The notes: generated by a model not told the origin, from the letters alone. Positions 8,357 through 18,062 are shown, numbered from the stretch's first letter. The stretch: 45,952 nt of DNA from Bacteroidia bacterium (GCA_030426765.1 JAUHXV010000024.1:1-45952); one strand, 5' to 3'. Numbers and translations are program-made.

Positions 8357-11300
8357 ATGAAGCTACAATTCAAAGAACAAGACTTTCAAGTGGCAGCGGT
8401 CAGGGCTGTCGTGGATTGTTTTATAGGACAGCCATTAAAAACCAATCGGTTTACACTGGAGAGAAACCACACACTCCTGCAAAACGCACGACTGGTGGCT
8501 GCCGGTGGTGGTTTACAGCTCTCCATGGAGCTGGACGAAGAAATTGGTTATCGCAACTCCACAGTTCAACTCATGGAGTCCCAGATGCTCAAAAACATAC
8601 AGGAGGTGCAAAAGCATAATGATCTGCATGAAAGCCAGCAAATAGAGCGGCCAAAAGGAGTGAAGCTGGGTTACAACCTGACGATTGAGATGGAAACGGG
8701 TACCGGCAAAACCTACACCTATATCCGCACCATGTACGAGCTGCACAAAAAGTATGGGTGGAGTAAGTTCATCGTCATAGTGCCCAGTATTGCCATTCGT
8801 GAAGGTGTATACAAGTCTTTTCAGGTCACGCAAGATCACTTTCAGGAGCTCTACGGACACAAAATCAATCCATTCATCTATAATTCAGGTCGCCCACAGG
8901 ATATTGAAAACTTTGCGTCTGATAGCCGTATCAGTGTCATGATCATTAATACTCAGGCATTCAATGCCCGTGGTAAAGATGCCCGGCGAATATATCAGGA
9001 GTTGGACCAGTTTGGCACCAGAAAGCCTATTGAGATCATCGCGCAGACCAACCCTATCTTAATCATTGATGAGCCTCAGTCTGTTGAAGGAGCTAAAACA
9101 ATGGAGAGCATGCAGGAATTTAATCCTCTTTTCACATTGCGTTATTCGGCAACTCACAAGGTTGAATATAACAAGGTGTATCGACTGGATGCACTGGATG
9201 CTTACAATAAGCGTCTGGTTAAAAAAATCCAGGTAAAGGGCATCAACCTGAAAGGGTCTACGGGCACAAATGGCTACTTCTATTTAGAGAATATAAGCCT
9301 GAGCACTACAAAACCACCTTATGCCTGGATAGAACATGAACAGCGATCCTCCTCGGGGTCGATTACCAAAAAACGGCTAAAGGTGGCAGAAGGGTATAAT
9401 ATCTATGAACAATCAGGCAATATGCCTGCCTATAAAAACCAGACCGTCACTGAGATTAATGGTTATCACAATAAGATAGTTGTCGCCGGGCAGGATGTTT
9501 TTCCGGGAGATATTCTCAATGATACAGATGAGCATGCTTTTCGTCGAGTGCAAATAAGAGAATGTATTTTATCTCATCTTCAAAAGGAAAAGCAACTTTT
9601 CGGGCAAGGGATTAAAGTCCTTTCACTTTTCTTTATTGATACTGTAGAAAAATATAGGGTGTATGATGCGTCTGGTGAACAACAACCAGGTGAATACGCA
9701 CAAATATTTGAAGAAGAATACGACAAACTTAAAAATGAATTTTTAGACTTGTTTGAGCAGGAATACAATGAATTTTTAAAAGACACTGATCCGGGCAAGG
9801 TTCATAAAGGATACATGCCAACTAATTTTGGGGAATACCTTAAACGAGATGTAGCTCACCAAGTACACAATGGCTATTTTTCAATAGATAAGAAGGGAAA
9901 AACTGTAGATCCATCCACCAGAGGAGCATCAGAAGAATCGGATGATGTATCTGCCTACGATTTGATTATGAAGGACAAGGAGCGGTTATTGAGTTTTGAT
10001 GAGCCAACACGTTTTATCTTTTCTCACTCTGCCCTCAAAGAGGGATGGGACAACCCAAATGTGTTTCAGATCTGTGCTCTCAAGCATGCAGACAGTGGTA
10101 GTTTGACCCGTCGCAGACAGGAAGTCGGACGGGGTATGCGATTGTGTGTGGATGTGCGCGGTGTCCGGCAGGATTTTGAGTTGGTGGGAGAACAGGTGCA
10201 TGAACTAAACAAGCTTACGGTTATTGCTTCTGAGAGTTATGAGGCGTTTGCAAAAGGATTACAGAAAGAGATCGCTGAAACACTTAAAGATCGCCCACAA
10301 AAAGCAGAGGTCGAATTCTTTGTGGGCAGGATGATAACCAATGAGAAGGGTGATGAAATGCGAATTTCGGTGGACGACGCCAAAAAACTTCAGTTTAGCC
10401 TCATCGTTGGACAAATAATTGACGAAGACTATAAGATCACTCCTAAAGGAAGAGAATTAATTGAACAAGGCAGGATTGAACTTCCTGATAAGCTTGAGCC
10501 TTATAAAGAATCTGTTTGCAAACTATTGCAGGCTATTTACAGCGGTGAAGAGTTTCTGCCAGAAGATGAGCGCCAAACTGTGGTGCTCAACACCAATGAA
10601 AACTTTAAGAAGAAGGAGTTTAAGGAGCTTTGGGAAAAGATAAACCTAAAGACTATTTATGAAGTGCAATTTGATAGTGGGTTGCTTGTCGAAGATGCCC
10701 GAATAAAAATTGATGCACAATTGAATATTGGTGACCGAGTATATGAGGTCAAAACCGGAGAACTGGAAGATGGTTCTGCACGACAAATGAAAGATGGGGT
10801 TCTGATTAAAGAATCTCACCGCGAGTATATGAAACTAAATAACGATTTGTACTCAAACACAACCTATGATATTGTCGGTGAAATAGAGGTTTTGACCAAC
10901 CTTACTCGAAGAACGATTGTTGAGATTCTCAAAAAAATAAAACAAGAGAAATTCCTGCTTCTCCGCAAGAACCCGGAAGAGTTCATAGCCAAATGCAGCA
11001 AACTAATTAATGAAGTTAAGGCCAGCCTCATTATCAACAATATCATATACCACAAAACCGAAGAACGACATGACTCGAAGACTGTGTTTACCAATGACAA
11101 ATTCGCCTTGCGAAAGTCTGAATTACTCAAAAAGCACATTTACGACTTTCTTACCTCCGATTCTAAAACTGAATCAGACTTTGCTACTGCATTAGAAAAC
11201 AGCACAGAAGTAGTTGTGTACGCTAAGCTTCCTAAAAGTTTTTATATCTCTACTCCGGTAGCCAACTTCAGTCCTGATTGGGCCATCGTGTTTGATAAAG

Positions 11301-11488
11301 CCAAGGTGCGGCATATCTACTTTGTTGCCGAGACGAAAGGGTCGGACTCTGATATGGATTTAAGAGAAATAGAAAAGTTAAAGATTCATTGTGCAACTGA
11401 GCACTTTAAAGAGATCAGTGGGGGTGAGGTGCGATTTGAAAGGGTTAGCGGTTATGAAAAACTTATGGAAATTGTGCAATTGAAATGA
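8357..11488 (+). CDS. res: Type III restriction endonuclease subunit (Res)
   Basis: ATP-dependent translocase and nuclease partner of Mod. At 1043 aa it has a normal length. Walker A METGTGKTY is at residues 112-120; the Walker B/motif II is IIDEPQ (DEPQ 238-241), the form usual in Res; motif III is YSATH near 278; motif VI RRQEVGRGMRL is near 590. The C-terminal nuclease is of the PD-(D/E)XK type, with P973-D974 and E992-T-K994. All catalytic motifs are present, so the subunit looks active. Its stop overlaps the start of the 85-residue gene by 4 bases (ATGA), which implies translational coupling with the downstream genes. Confidence 0.93.
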   Translation: MKLQFKEQDFQVAAVRAVVDCFIGQPLKTNRFTLERNHTLLQNARLVAAGGGLQLSMELDEEIGYRNSTVQLMESQMLKNIQEVQKHNDLHESQQIERPKGVKLGYNLTIEMETGTGKTYTYIRTMYELHKKYGWSKFIVIVPSIAIREGVYKSFQVTQDHFQELYGHKINPFIYNSGRPQDIENFASDSRISVMIINTQAFNARGKDARRIYQELDQFGTRKPIEIIAQTNPILIIDEPQSVEGAKTMESMQEFNPLFTLRYSATHKVEYNKVYRLDALDAYNKRLVKKIQVKGINLKGSTGTNGYFYLENISLSTTKPPYAWIEHEQRSSSGSITKKRLKVAEGYNIYEQSGNMPAYKNQTVTEINGYHNKIVVAGQDVFPGDILNDTDEHAFRRVQIRECILSHLQKEKQLFGQGIKVLSLFFIDTVEKYRVYDASGEQQPGEYAQIFEEEYDKLKNEFLDLFEQEYNEFLKDTDPGKVHKGYMPTNFGEYLKRDVAHQVHNGYFSIDKKGKTVDPSTRGASEESDDVSAYDLIMKDKERLLSFDEPTRFIFSHSALKEGWDNPNVFQICALKHADSGSLTRRRQEVGRGMRLCVDVRGVRQDFELVGEQVHELNKLTVIASESYEAFAKGLQKEIAETLKDRPQKAEVEFFVGRMITNEKGDEMRISVDDAKKLQFSLIVGQIIDEDYKITPKGRELIEQGRIELPDKLEPYKESVCKLLQAIYSGEEFLPEDERQTVVLNTNENFKKKEFKELWEKINLKTIYEVQFDSGLLVEDARIKIDAQLNIGDRVYEVKTGELEDGSARQMKDGVLIKESHREYMKLNNDLYSNTTYDIVGEIEVLTNLTRRTIVEILKKIKQEKFLLLRKNPEEFIAKCSKLINEVKASLIINNIIYHKTEERHDSKTVFTNDKFALRKSELLKKHIYDFLTSDSKTESDFATALENSTEVVVYAKLPKSFYISTPVANFSPDWAIVFDKAKVRHIYFVAETKGSDSDMDLREIEKLKIHCATEHFKEISGGEVRFERVSGYEKLMEIVQLK

Positions 11489-11742
11489 TACGCAAAGAGG
11501 CTTTTATATCGCCGGTTCCTCCTGTTTGGAATGAAATATACCAGCTGTTGGTGCGATATTGGGAAAACGACCTTGAGTCTGTAGGTGACATGCCTCCAAA
11601 GCCTTTAATTCTTGCAGGGTGGAGTTACAGTTCGGATTTACACAAGGCCGAACGATGGCGATCTACAATAAAATGGGCAGAAGCAAGGGGTTGTGTCCAC
11701 TTAATAAGAGCGCTGAAAGAAGAAGAAAAATACTATGCCTGA
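11485..11742 (+). CDS. Small protein of unknown function (85 aa), coupled to res
   Basis: I do not recognise a family. It is a compact, Trp-rich sequence with no membrane segment: PPVWNEIYQLLVRYWE, then ILAGWSYSSDLHKAERWRST and KWAEARGCVHLIRAL. The start codon overlaps the res stop as ATGA, and the next gene begins 7 bases after its stop, so it is clearly a member of the res-helicase-DUF4391 transcription unit. That argues for a real gene and for a role in the same system, as a small adaptor or inhibitor. That role is an inference from position only. Confidence 0.7.
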   Translation: MIRKEAFISPVPPVWNEIYQLLVRYWENDLESVGDMPPKPLILAGWSYSSDLHKAERWRSTIKWAEARGCVHLIRALKEEEKYYA

Positions 11743-11748
11743 TTCGAT

Positions 11749-14700
11749 ATGAAGCTTATCGACAATGTAAACACACGTCTTGGGGATGACCTAAAAGAAA
11801 CCATCCAAGGTGGTAGTAAGCTCAGTATAGCGGCTTCTACTTTTTCTATCTATGCCTTTGAGGCTCTCAAAAAGGAGCTAAACAAAATTGACGAGTTGCG
11901 CTTTGTTTTCACCTCACCAACTTTTATAGAAGAGCACTATCAAAAAATACCGAGAAAGTTTTACATCCCACATATTGTAAAAGAGTCAGAATTGTGTGGT
12001 GGTGAGTTTGAGCTGAGGTTGATGAATCAGCTTAACCAAAGAGCCATCGCCAAAGAGTGTTCAAAATGGGTTAAAGAGCGTGTCAGATTTAAATCTAACA
12101 AACACAATAATCAACCCTTAAACGGGATGATTCACGTAAACCAAGGCAATAACAGTGCCCAGGCGTATTCAAATGTCAGCGGTTTCACTACCTCTGATTT
12201 GGGCATAACCCACAAAAAGGGATTTCCAACACTTATTCAAAAAACAGAGTATCCTGATAGCCAGGCATACCTGGATTGGTTCAACCAGATTTGGGAGAAT
12301 GAAGATGATCTTAAGGAGGTTACTCAAAAAGTGCAGGATTATTTTGAGAGTGCATACAAAGAGAATAGTCCCGAGTTTATTTATTTCATCACACTATACA
12401 ACATATTCAATGATTTCTTAGATGACTTGTCACTGGACAACCTGCCCAACGAGCAGATTGGGTTTAAGGATACTTTGATATGGAAAAAGCTCTACAACTT
12501 TCAACAGGATGCTGTAATTGGAGCTATTAACAAACTTGAAAGATATAAAGGTTGCATTCTGGCTGATTCTGTTGGTTTGGGTAAAACGTTTTCTGCATTG
12601 GGTGTTATTAAGTATTATGAAATGCGGAATAAAGATGTCTTAGTGCTTTGTCCTAAAAAACTGGAGGCAAATTGGAATACATACCGTCACAACGATAAAA
12701 ACAACATTTTGGCTTCCGACAGATTCAGGTATGATGTACTATTCCATACAGACCTAAGTCGGGAGAGAGGCATGAGCAATGGCAGAGAACTTGCCAATGT
12801 AAACTGGGGGAATTACGGCCTCATTGTGATTGATGAATCACATAATTTCAGGAACAACAATACTGTCGTTGGAAAAGAAAATCGGTATCAGAAATTGTTG
12901 CGTAAAGTGATTCAGGAAGGAATCGAGACAAAGGTGATGATGCTTTCTGCCACCCCTGTAAATAATCGATTCAACGACTTGCGTAATCAGCTAGCCTTAG
13001 CATATGAGGGTGATGCAGAAAATATAGATGGTAAACTGGATACTGACAGCGGTATTGACCAGATATTCAGAAAGGCACAGCAAGCGTTTAATACCTGGAC
13101 TAAGTTTGAGACCAAAGACCGAACAACAGACCGGTTGCTGGACATGCTCGATTTTGACTTTTTTGAAATCCTGGATTCGTTGACCATCGCTCGATCCAGA
13201 AAACATATTACCACTTACTACGACACCACAGCTATTGGTAAGTTTCCAGAACGGAACAAGCCTGTTTCCATTCAAAGTCCGTTAACCGATTCAGATGAAG
13301 TTACGTATGTAGATATTGCCGAGAAGCTTACATTGCTCAATTTATCCATTTACACTCCTTTGAATTACATACTGCCAAGTAAAGTGCAGGCTTATGCAGA
13401 CCTATACGATAAGGAGGTTCGATCAGGCTCCGGTAAGCTTTCTCAGGTTGACCGGGAAATAAGCTTGCGTATCCTAATGCGTATCAATTTACTTAAGCGC
13501 CTGGAGAGTTCTGTAGACTCGTTTCGAATTACTTTAGAAGGAATCATTAATCAGATTGAAAGTGCTATTAAAACCATTGACAATGGTGACTCCGATGACT
13601 ATGAAGGTATACATAAGATTCTCAGTGATGAAAACTATGATTTTGAGTCTAACTGGGCTGATGAAGAGCAGGTAATAGGTAAAAAAATTAAGGTTCACAT
13701 TGCCGATATGGATACTACGAGGTGGCGCGAAGATCTGTCTGAAGATTTAGTCGTCCTCAATCATTTGTGGGAAAACATCGTAGATATTCGTGGCGACAAA
13801 GACACAAAGCTTCAGCATCTGATACGCTTATTAGACAATAAGGTTCAGGAGCCTTTCAATTCGCACAACAAAAAGGCAATCATTTTCACTGCGTTTGCTG
13901 ATACAGCGAATTACTTGTATGAGCACATTCATAAGGGCGTTAAGGCAGCTTATGGTAAGAATACGGCTTTGATTACGGGATCCAGAAGAATCTGTTCTTC
14001 TAAAAAGATTCCTTCTGATCTTAATGTCCTCTTATCTTGCTTTTCTCCAGTGTCCAAAGACAAAGCTCAGCTCTATCCAAACATCCAGGATTCTATTGAT
14101 TTGCTCATAGCTACAGATTGTATTTCTGAGGGTCAAAATCTGCAGGACTGTGATTATCTAATTAACTATGATATCCACTGGAACCCGGTACGGATTATTC
14201 AGCGCTTTGGACGAATAGATAGAATTGGATCAAAGAATGACAGTATCACGATGGTGAATTTTTGGCCTGATGTTACACTCGATAATTATATCAATTTGAA
14301 GCAACGAGTTGAAAACAAGATGCTGATTGGCAACATGACTGGAACAGGTGATGACAACATTTTAAATACCGAAGAAAAAGACTTAGAATACAGAAAAATA
14401 CAACTACAACGGCTTCAGGAAGAAGTTATTGATCTGGAAGATTTGAGAGAAGGGGTGAGCATAACAGATCTGGGGCTGAATGACTTTAGAGTAGACTTAA
14501 CCAACATGATTAAGTCATACGGAGAATTGAAAAACATACCAGAAGGATTACATGCTGTAGTTGAATCTAGTCCGATACTACAAAGCGGTGTGGTTTTCGT
14601 CCTAAAGAACATTAACTCCGGTGTCAATATCAATAAACTAAATAGGTTGCATCCTTTCTATTTGGTATATATGAAAATGGATGGCGAGTTGATCTTAAAT

Positions 14701-14982
14701 CATATTGAGTCAAAGAAAATACTGGATGCTATGCGCATGTTGGCAAAAGGCAGAACAGCACCTCTTGAAGCTGTGTGCCGAGAGCTTGTGAATGAAACAG
14801 ATGACTACCACAAAATGGAACAATACTCGGCTCTTCTAAAACAAAGTATCAGCACAATCTTACAAAAGGAAGAAGAGAAAGAGGTGCAAAGTCTTTTTAA
14901 AGCCGGTGGCACTACTGCTCTTCAAGAGAAAATTAAAGGATTAGAGGATTTTAGGCTTGTATCATTTTTAATCGTTCGGTAA
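11749..14982 (+). CDS. SNF2-like helicase with degenerate PLD-like N-terminal domain
   Basis: A 1077-aa ATPase. Residues ~1-165 follow the helicase-associated phospholipase-D-like pattern (KLSIAASTFSIYAFEAL near 24-40; FTTSDLG at 146-152), but the catalytic HxK is changed to H129-V-N131, so nuclease activity is doubtful. The ATPase core has Walker A DSVGLGKT at 273-280, DESH at 362-365 and MLSATPVNNR near 397. The second domain contains CISEGQNLQDCD and ends with motif VI QRFGRIDRIGSKN. A long unassigned C-terminal part follows. The TAA stop shares its last base with the ATG of the DUF4391 gene, so the two are coupled. I expect a DNA translocase in an extended type III R-M defence system. Confidence 0.82.
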   Translation: MKLIDNVNTRLGDDLKETIQGGSKLSIAASTFSIYAFEALKKELNKIDELRFVFTSPTFIEEHYQKIPRKFYIPHIVKESELCGGEFELRLMNQLNQRAIAKECSKWVKERVRFKSNKHNNQPLNGMIHVNQGNNSAQAYSNVSGFTTSDLGITHKKGFPTLIQKTEYPDSQAYLDWFNQIWENEDDLKEVTQKVQDYFESAYKENSPEFIYFITLYNIFNDFLDDLSLDNLPNEQIGFKDTLIWKKLYNFQQDAVIGAINKLERYKGCILADSVGLGKTFSALGVIKYYEMRNKDVLVLCPKKLEANWNTYRHNDKNNILASDRFRYDVLFHTDLSRERGMSNGRELANVNWGNYGLIVIDESHNFRNNNTVVGKENRYQKLLRKVIQEGIETKVMMLSATPVNNRFNDLRNQLALAYEGDAENIDGKLDTDSGIDQIFRKAQQAFNTWTKFETKDRTTDRLLDMLDFDFFEILDSLTIARSRKHITTYYDTTAIGKFPERNKPVSIQSPLTDSDEVTYVDIAEKLTLLNLSIYTPLNYILPSKVQAYADLYDKEVRSGSGKLSQVDREISLRILMRINLLKRLESSVDSFRITLEGIINQIESAIKTIDNGDSDDYEGIHKILSDENYDFESNWADEEQVIGKKIKVHIADMDTTRWREDLSEDLVVLNHLWENIVDIRGDKDTKLQHLIRLLDNKVQEPFNSHNKKAIIFTAFADTANYLYEHIHKGVKAAYGKNTALITGSRRICSSKKIPSDLNVLLSCFSPVSKDKAQLYPNIQDSIDLLIATDCISEGQNLQDCDYLINYDIHWNPVRIIQRFGRIDRIGSKNDSITMVNFWPDVTLDNYINLKQRVENKMLIGNMTGTGDDNILNTEEKDLEYRKIQLQRLQEEVIDLEDLREGVSITDLGLNDFRVDLTNMIKSYGELKNIPEGLHAVVESSPILQSGVVFVLKNINSGVNINKLNRLHPFYLVYMKMDGELILNHIESKKILDAMRMLAKGRTAPLEAVCRELVNETDDYHKMEQYSALLKQSISTILQKEEEKEVQSLFKAGGTTALQEKIKGLEDFRLVSFLIVR

Positions 14983-15638
14983 TGGGGTTCTTCGATCTAC
15001 CTGTGAGCACCAAGGTTGGTCGTGTTGTGCCAAAAAACGCGTTTGATGATTATACGAACACCAAACAAAAGAAGCTCTTTACTGATTGTATCCTGCGAAT
15101 CACCTGGACGCACAAACTATCGGCAGAAACGGTAAATTTAGACTGTAATGAAATTCAGGAAATTCAGCTTTTCAAAGTAGAGCTCAAGCAAAAATCAGAC
15201 ATCTCAAAAATCTTAGAGATTATTAATAAGTCTATTCCTTATCATATTGTGTTTTGGGTAGAACATGATCAAATGGCCTTTATTTCAGCAGCCTCAAAAC
15301 ACTCGCATCCCGTAAATGATGACATGTCAGTTATTGACTGGGTGTTTACATCGGATTGGTTTAACAAAGATGAGAACTCCTTCTTTTTTTCTTTACGGGA
15401 GAGTTTGGATGCTGTTTTCAAAGACTTATGTGTTCAGCTTGCAGGAAGGCCTTCACTGGGAAAACGATCAATGAATGATATATTAAAAAATCAACAAGAA
15501 GTCGCTCGATTGAAAAAAGAAATCAAAAACTTAGAGTCCGCTATATCTAAGTGCAAGCAGTTTAATGAAAAGGTTGATCTAAACCTCAGGTTGAAAATTG
15601 CGGAAAATGAGTTAATGAAAATTGAGGGTTCTGCATAA
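14982..15638 (+). CDS. DUF4391 family protein
   Basis: Begins with the characteristic GFFDLPVSTKVGRVVPKNAF of the DUF4391 family. An alpha/beta domain follows (FTDCILRITWTHKLSAETVNL, EIQLFKVELK, YHIVFWVEHDQMAFISA), and the last ~45 residues form a heptad-like coiled coil (QQEVARLKKEIKNLESAIS). Biochemical function is unknown. In the copies I recall, the family sits beside a PLD/SNF2 helicase and type III-like R-M genes, as here, which suggests a dedicated subunit of that helicase. The start ATG overlaps the helicase TAA by one base. It is the last gene of the tightly packed unit that begins at res. Confidence 0.8.
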   Translation: MGFFDLPVSTKVGRVVPKNAFDDYTNTKQKKLFTDCILRITWTHKLSAETVNLDCNEIQEIQLFKVELKQKSDISKILEIINKSIPYHIVFWVEHDQMAFISAASKHSHPVNDDMSVIDWVFTSDWFNKDENSFFFSLRESLDAVFKDLCVQLAGRPSLGKRSMNDILKNQQEVARLKKEIKNLESAISKCKQFNEKVDLNLRLKIAENELMKIEGSA

Positions 15639-15940
15639 ATGAATTCAATTCATACGTCTTATTCTGTTTGTTATTGTTGAGGAATACTTTTTAAAGTTAT
15701 ACCCAAACTCTAACAGATTTAATTGAACAGTAATGTCTTTCACTTTAGGGGTATATTGCATAACCGAAAGAGCCAAAGCATTTAATAAGCCCATGTAAGT
15801 AAGTTTCTTTTCTATAACACATACACGCAGTTGATATGCACTATTTTAGTTCCAATTACAGTCGAGTCAGTCAAGAGCATCACATTTTAATAACCAAAAA
15901 CCTTGCTTTGAGTCTCCGGCGGCAGGCAAGGTTAATCATA
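15639..15940. other. AT-rich intergenic spacer with a short palindrome
   Basis: ATGAATTCAATTCAT at 15639-15653 is a perfect palindrome directly after the DUF4391 stop. It may be a weak terminator stem but lacks a clear U tract. The remainder shows no gene I can support. A longer frame of the next gene could begin at 15836; that option is discussed under that gene. Confidence 0.35.
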
Positions 15941-16498
15941 ATGCCCTTCTTTCAGAATGTTTCATTCACTTATTCAGAAAACGAAAGTGGCCAGGCCTTT
16001 CCGGTGCTTACAGATCTCGCAGAAAACATCATTGAAGAGGTTTACAATAATGGCCGGCTGGGGTATGGGTCCAGGGAAGAGGCACGTGTCATTGCGGATT
16101 CGTTTGTCACTTCTCTGGGCGATTCGCAAAAAGAGTGTCTCGCTTTTTACTTCTGCACCCAAAACGATTTAATTGATGAGTGGGAAGATGACCTGAGGGA
16201 GGTTGAAAGAATTGATGAAGATTTCATTGACAAAGAGATTGGTCTCTATATAACTAGAACCATTAAAAGTATGAGATCAAGTGCTGATGGACTTGCTGAT
16301 AAAATTGTAGATGAACTTATCCATCTACAGGATATTTTTTCTACACAGGATATTGGTCACTGGGATGCTTCATCCATTTCTGATGCAAATGAAAACTTTG
16401 TTGACTATTTAGGCTTACATGTCAGCCTTATTCCATTGCCTATCGATGACCTTGAATACTGGGAGAAGGCTATGGGTGGTTCCGGGGAAGAAGAATAG
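15941..16498 (+). CDS. Hypothetical acidic protein (~185 aa)
   Basis: Not recognised. I chose ATG 15941 (MPFFQNVSFTYSENESG): the alternative at 15836 adds 35 residues with no conserved look. The protein is soluble and acidic, with mainly helical stretches (VLTDLAENIIEEVYN, REEARVIADSFVTSLGDSQ, YITRTIKSMRSSADGLADKIVDELIHLQDIF) and a Gly/Glu-rich end. No catalytic motif was seen. It is on the same strand as the defence genes and followed at 111 bases by a nuclease-like gene, so it may belong to a small accessory module with the next two genes. Confidence 0.6.
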   Translation: MPFFQNVSFTYSENESGQAFPVLTDLAENIIEEVYNNGRLGYGSREEARVIADSFVTSLGDSQKECLAFYFCTQNDLIDEWEDDLREVERIDEDFIDKEIGLYITRTIKSMRSSADGLADKIVDELIHLQDIFSTQDIGHWDASSISDANENFVDYLGLHVSLIPLPIDDLEYWEKAMGGSGEEE

Positions 16499-16608
16499 GC
16501 GCTTCAGAATGTCTTTGTATCCCCGCAGTAAGTTTTATTGGGGATTTATTCCTGCTTTCTAGGCTTGTGTTTACATATATTTACAAGGTAGTTTAATAAA
16601 AACATCAG

Positions 16609-17505
16609 ATGGAAATCTTCCGACAAATAACCGCAAACAACATCGAGCTCAAAGAATATCCCTTCCTCAAAGAACTGGCGATGGAAGCCTATCTCCTGGA
16701 GAATGAAGACGTCTTAAGGCTTGATAGCGAAAACTTTTCGGATGTCGCGGTACTGGATGCAGAAATTGCTCTGAAGGCGGGCAGGAAAACGTCGAATCGC
16801 GATGGCAGAATTGATATCCTGGCACAATACGGAATGGACTACTTATCCATCGTTGAATTAAAAATAAACGAAATCAATGAGTCCACACTATTACAGCTCG
16901 AAGACTATTTACAAGAGAGACTACAGATAATTGAAAAGCATCCTGACTACTGGAGTGGTGAGGCACCAGAGCCAAAATGGGTTGGTGTCTTAGTGGGTAC
17001 ATCAATCTCTCCTGAGCTACAAAGAATGTTGCAGGACGGATATCAAACTGAAGAAGGTATCCCTATTGCGGGACTTGTCATCAGACGGTACAGAGGTTCT
17101 AAAAACGAAATCTATGTTATCACCGATACGTATTTCAAGTACAACTATTCTATTCGCGACTTTTCTAAGTTCCGGTTTAACAACAAAGCGTATAACAAGG
17201 CCAGGCTAGTGAATGCAGTGCTTAAAGAGTTTGTGGAGAATAATCCGGCAATAACTTATGCTGAACTAAAAACGGTTTTTCCTGATGCCTTGCAAGGAAG
17301 TTCTGGCGTTTTTGACACGTTTGAAAATGCGCAGGAAGTGTATGATAGAACTGGACACAAAAGACATTACCTGAACCCGGATGAGTTAATCAAGTTGTCA
17401 GATTCAACCATTGCGACCAGCAATCAATGGGGCGTGGGAAATATTGAACGGTTTGTTGAAAAGGCCAGGAACCTTGGAGACGAATATGAAATAGAGAACA
17501 TTTAA
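16609..17505 (+). CDS. PD-(D/E)XK nuclease-like protein (NucS/DUF91-like)
   Basis: 298 aa. Residues 65-85 contain a clear PD-(D/E)XK signature: R-D-G-R-I-D69-I-L, then 13 residues to I-V-E83-L-K85. This is the form found in the C-terminal nuclease domain of NucS and related endonucleases. A Glu upstream (E52 in AEIAL) would complete the metal site. Residues ~205-298 look like a helical DNA-binding or winged-helix region (NKARLVNAVLKEFVENNP, YAELKTVFPDAL). The specific substrate is unknown. It is followed after 5 bases by the DUF6933 gene, so the two are probably co-expressed. Confidence 0.75.
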   Translation: MEIFRQITANNIELKEYPFLKELAMEAYLLENEDVLRLDSENFSDVAVLDAEIALKAGRKTSNRDGRIDILAQYGMDYLSIVELKINEINESTLLQLEDYLQERLQIIEKHPDYWSGEAPEPKWVGVLVGTSISPELQRMLQDGYQTEEGIPIAGLVIRRYRGSKNEIYVITDTYFKYNYSIRDFSKFRFNNKAYNKARLVNAVLKEFVENNPAITYAELKTVFPDALQGSSGVFDTFENAQEVYDRTGHKRHYLNPDELIKLSDSTIATSNQWGVGNIERFVEKARNLGDEYEIENI

Positions 17506-17510
17506 TTCTT

Positions 17511-18062
17511 ATGACCACCCGAATCTTTGTCTCCAATAAAATCAATCAGGTATATCGCAGCCTCGAATTAAATCCGCTCCCGGAGAAGGCGGACATGGAG
17601 TCGCATAACAATTCCTGGAACGCCAACTTCGTGACCATCTCATCCAAAAAGTGCTGGGTACTGACACACTCCCTGACACGGTATACCGTCCTGCTGCCCG
17701 ATGTAACAGCAAAAAAAATGAAGTCGTTGCGCTGGTGGTTTATGGACCAACTGATCAACCAGTATCTGAAGGATGATGAAAAAATTGATTTCGCGAAAAA
17801 CGTCAAGCCTGAATTGTTCGATTCATTTTTTGGTGACTTTACGTTTTATCCGACTAATAATGACAGGTCGTGTATCAGCTACGTGAATCAAAGAATTATG
17901 GATCTGAAGTGGTATAAGTTTGGCGATTATGAATACGATGATATTTCTTTCTACGGGCTTGGCGCAACGATCAATCACATCTGCAGGATGAAGCGTGAGG
18001 GGAAGTCGGAGTATATCTATCCGAATAGAGAGTTGCTCGAGCTGGTCAATAGGAGAGGTTAG
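17511..18062 (+). CDS. DUF6933-like protein
   Basis: 183 aa. The segment SWNANFVTISSKKCWVLTHSLTRYTVLLPDV matches the pattern I know from DUF6933 (a Trp-x-Ala-Asn strand, then a 'lthxlTry' strand). It continues with a helical middle part and the RSCISYVNQRIMDLKW segment. No catalytic residues can be named, and the function of the family is unknown. It starts 5 bases after the preceding nuclease-like gene. It is the last gene of the island before the repeat-filled intergenic region. Confidence 0.65.
   Translation: MTTRIFVSNKINQVYRSLELNPLPEKADMESHNNSWNANFVTISSKKCWVLTHSLTRYTVLLPDVTAKKMKSLRWWFMDQLINQYLKDDEKIDFAKNVKPELFDSFFGDFTFYPTNNDRSCISYVNQRIMDLKWYKFGDYEYDDISFYGLGATINHICRMKREGKSEYIYPNRELLELVNRRG

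Noticed and set aside
3322-15638. BREX or DISARM system
   Set aside because: No PglZ, BrxC, BrxA/B, DrmA or DUF1998 (DrmB) protein is present; the methylase is a beta-class type III Mod.
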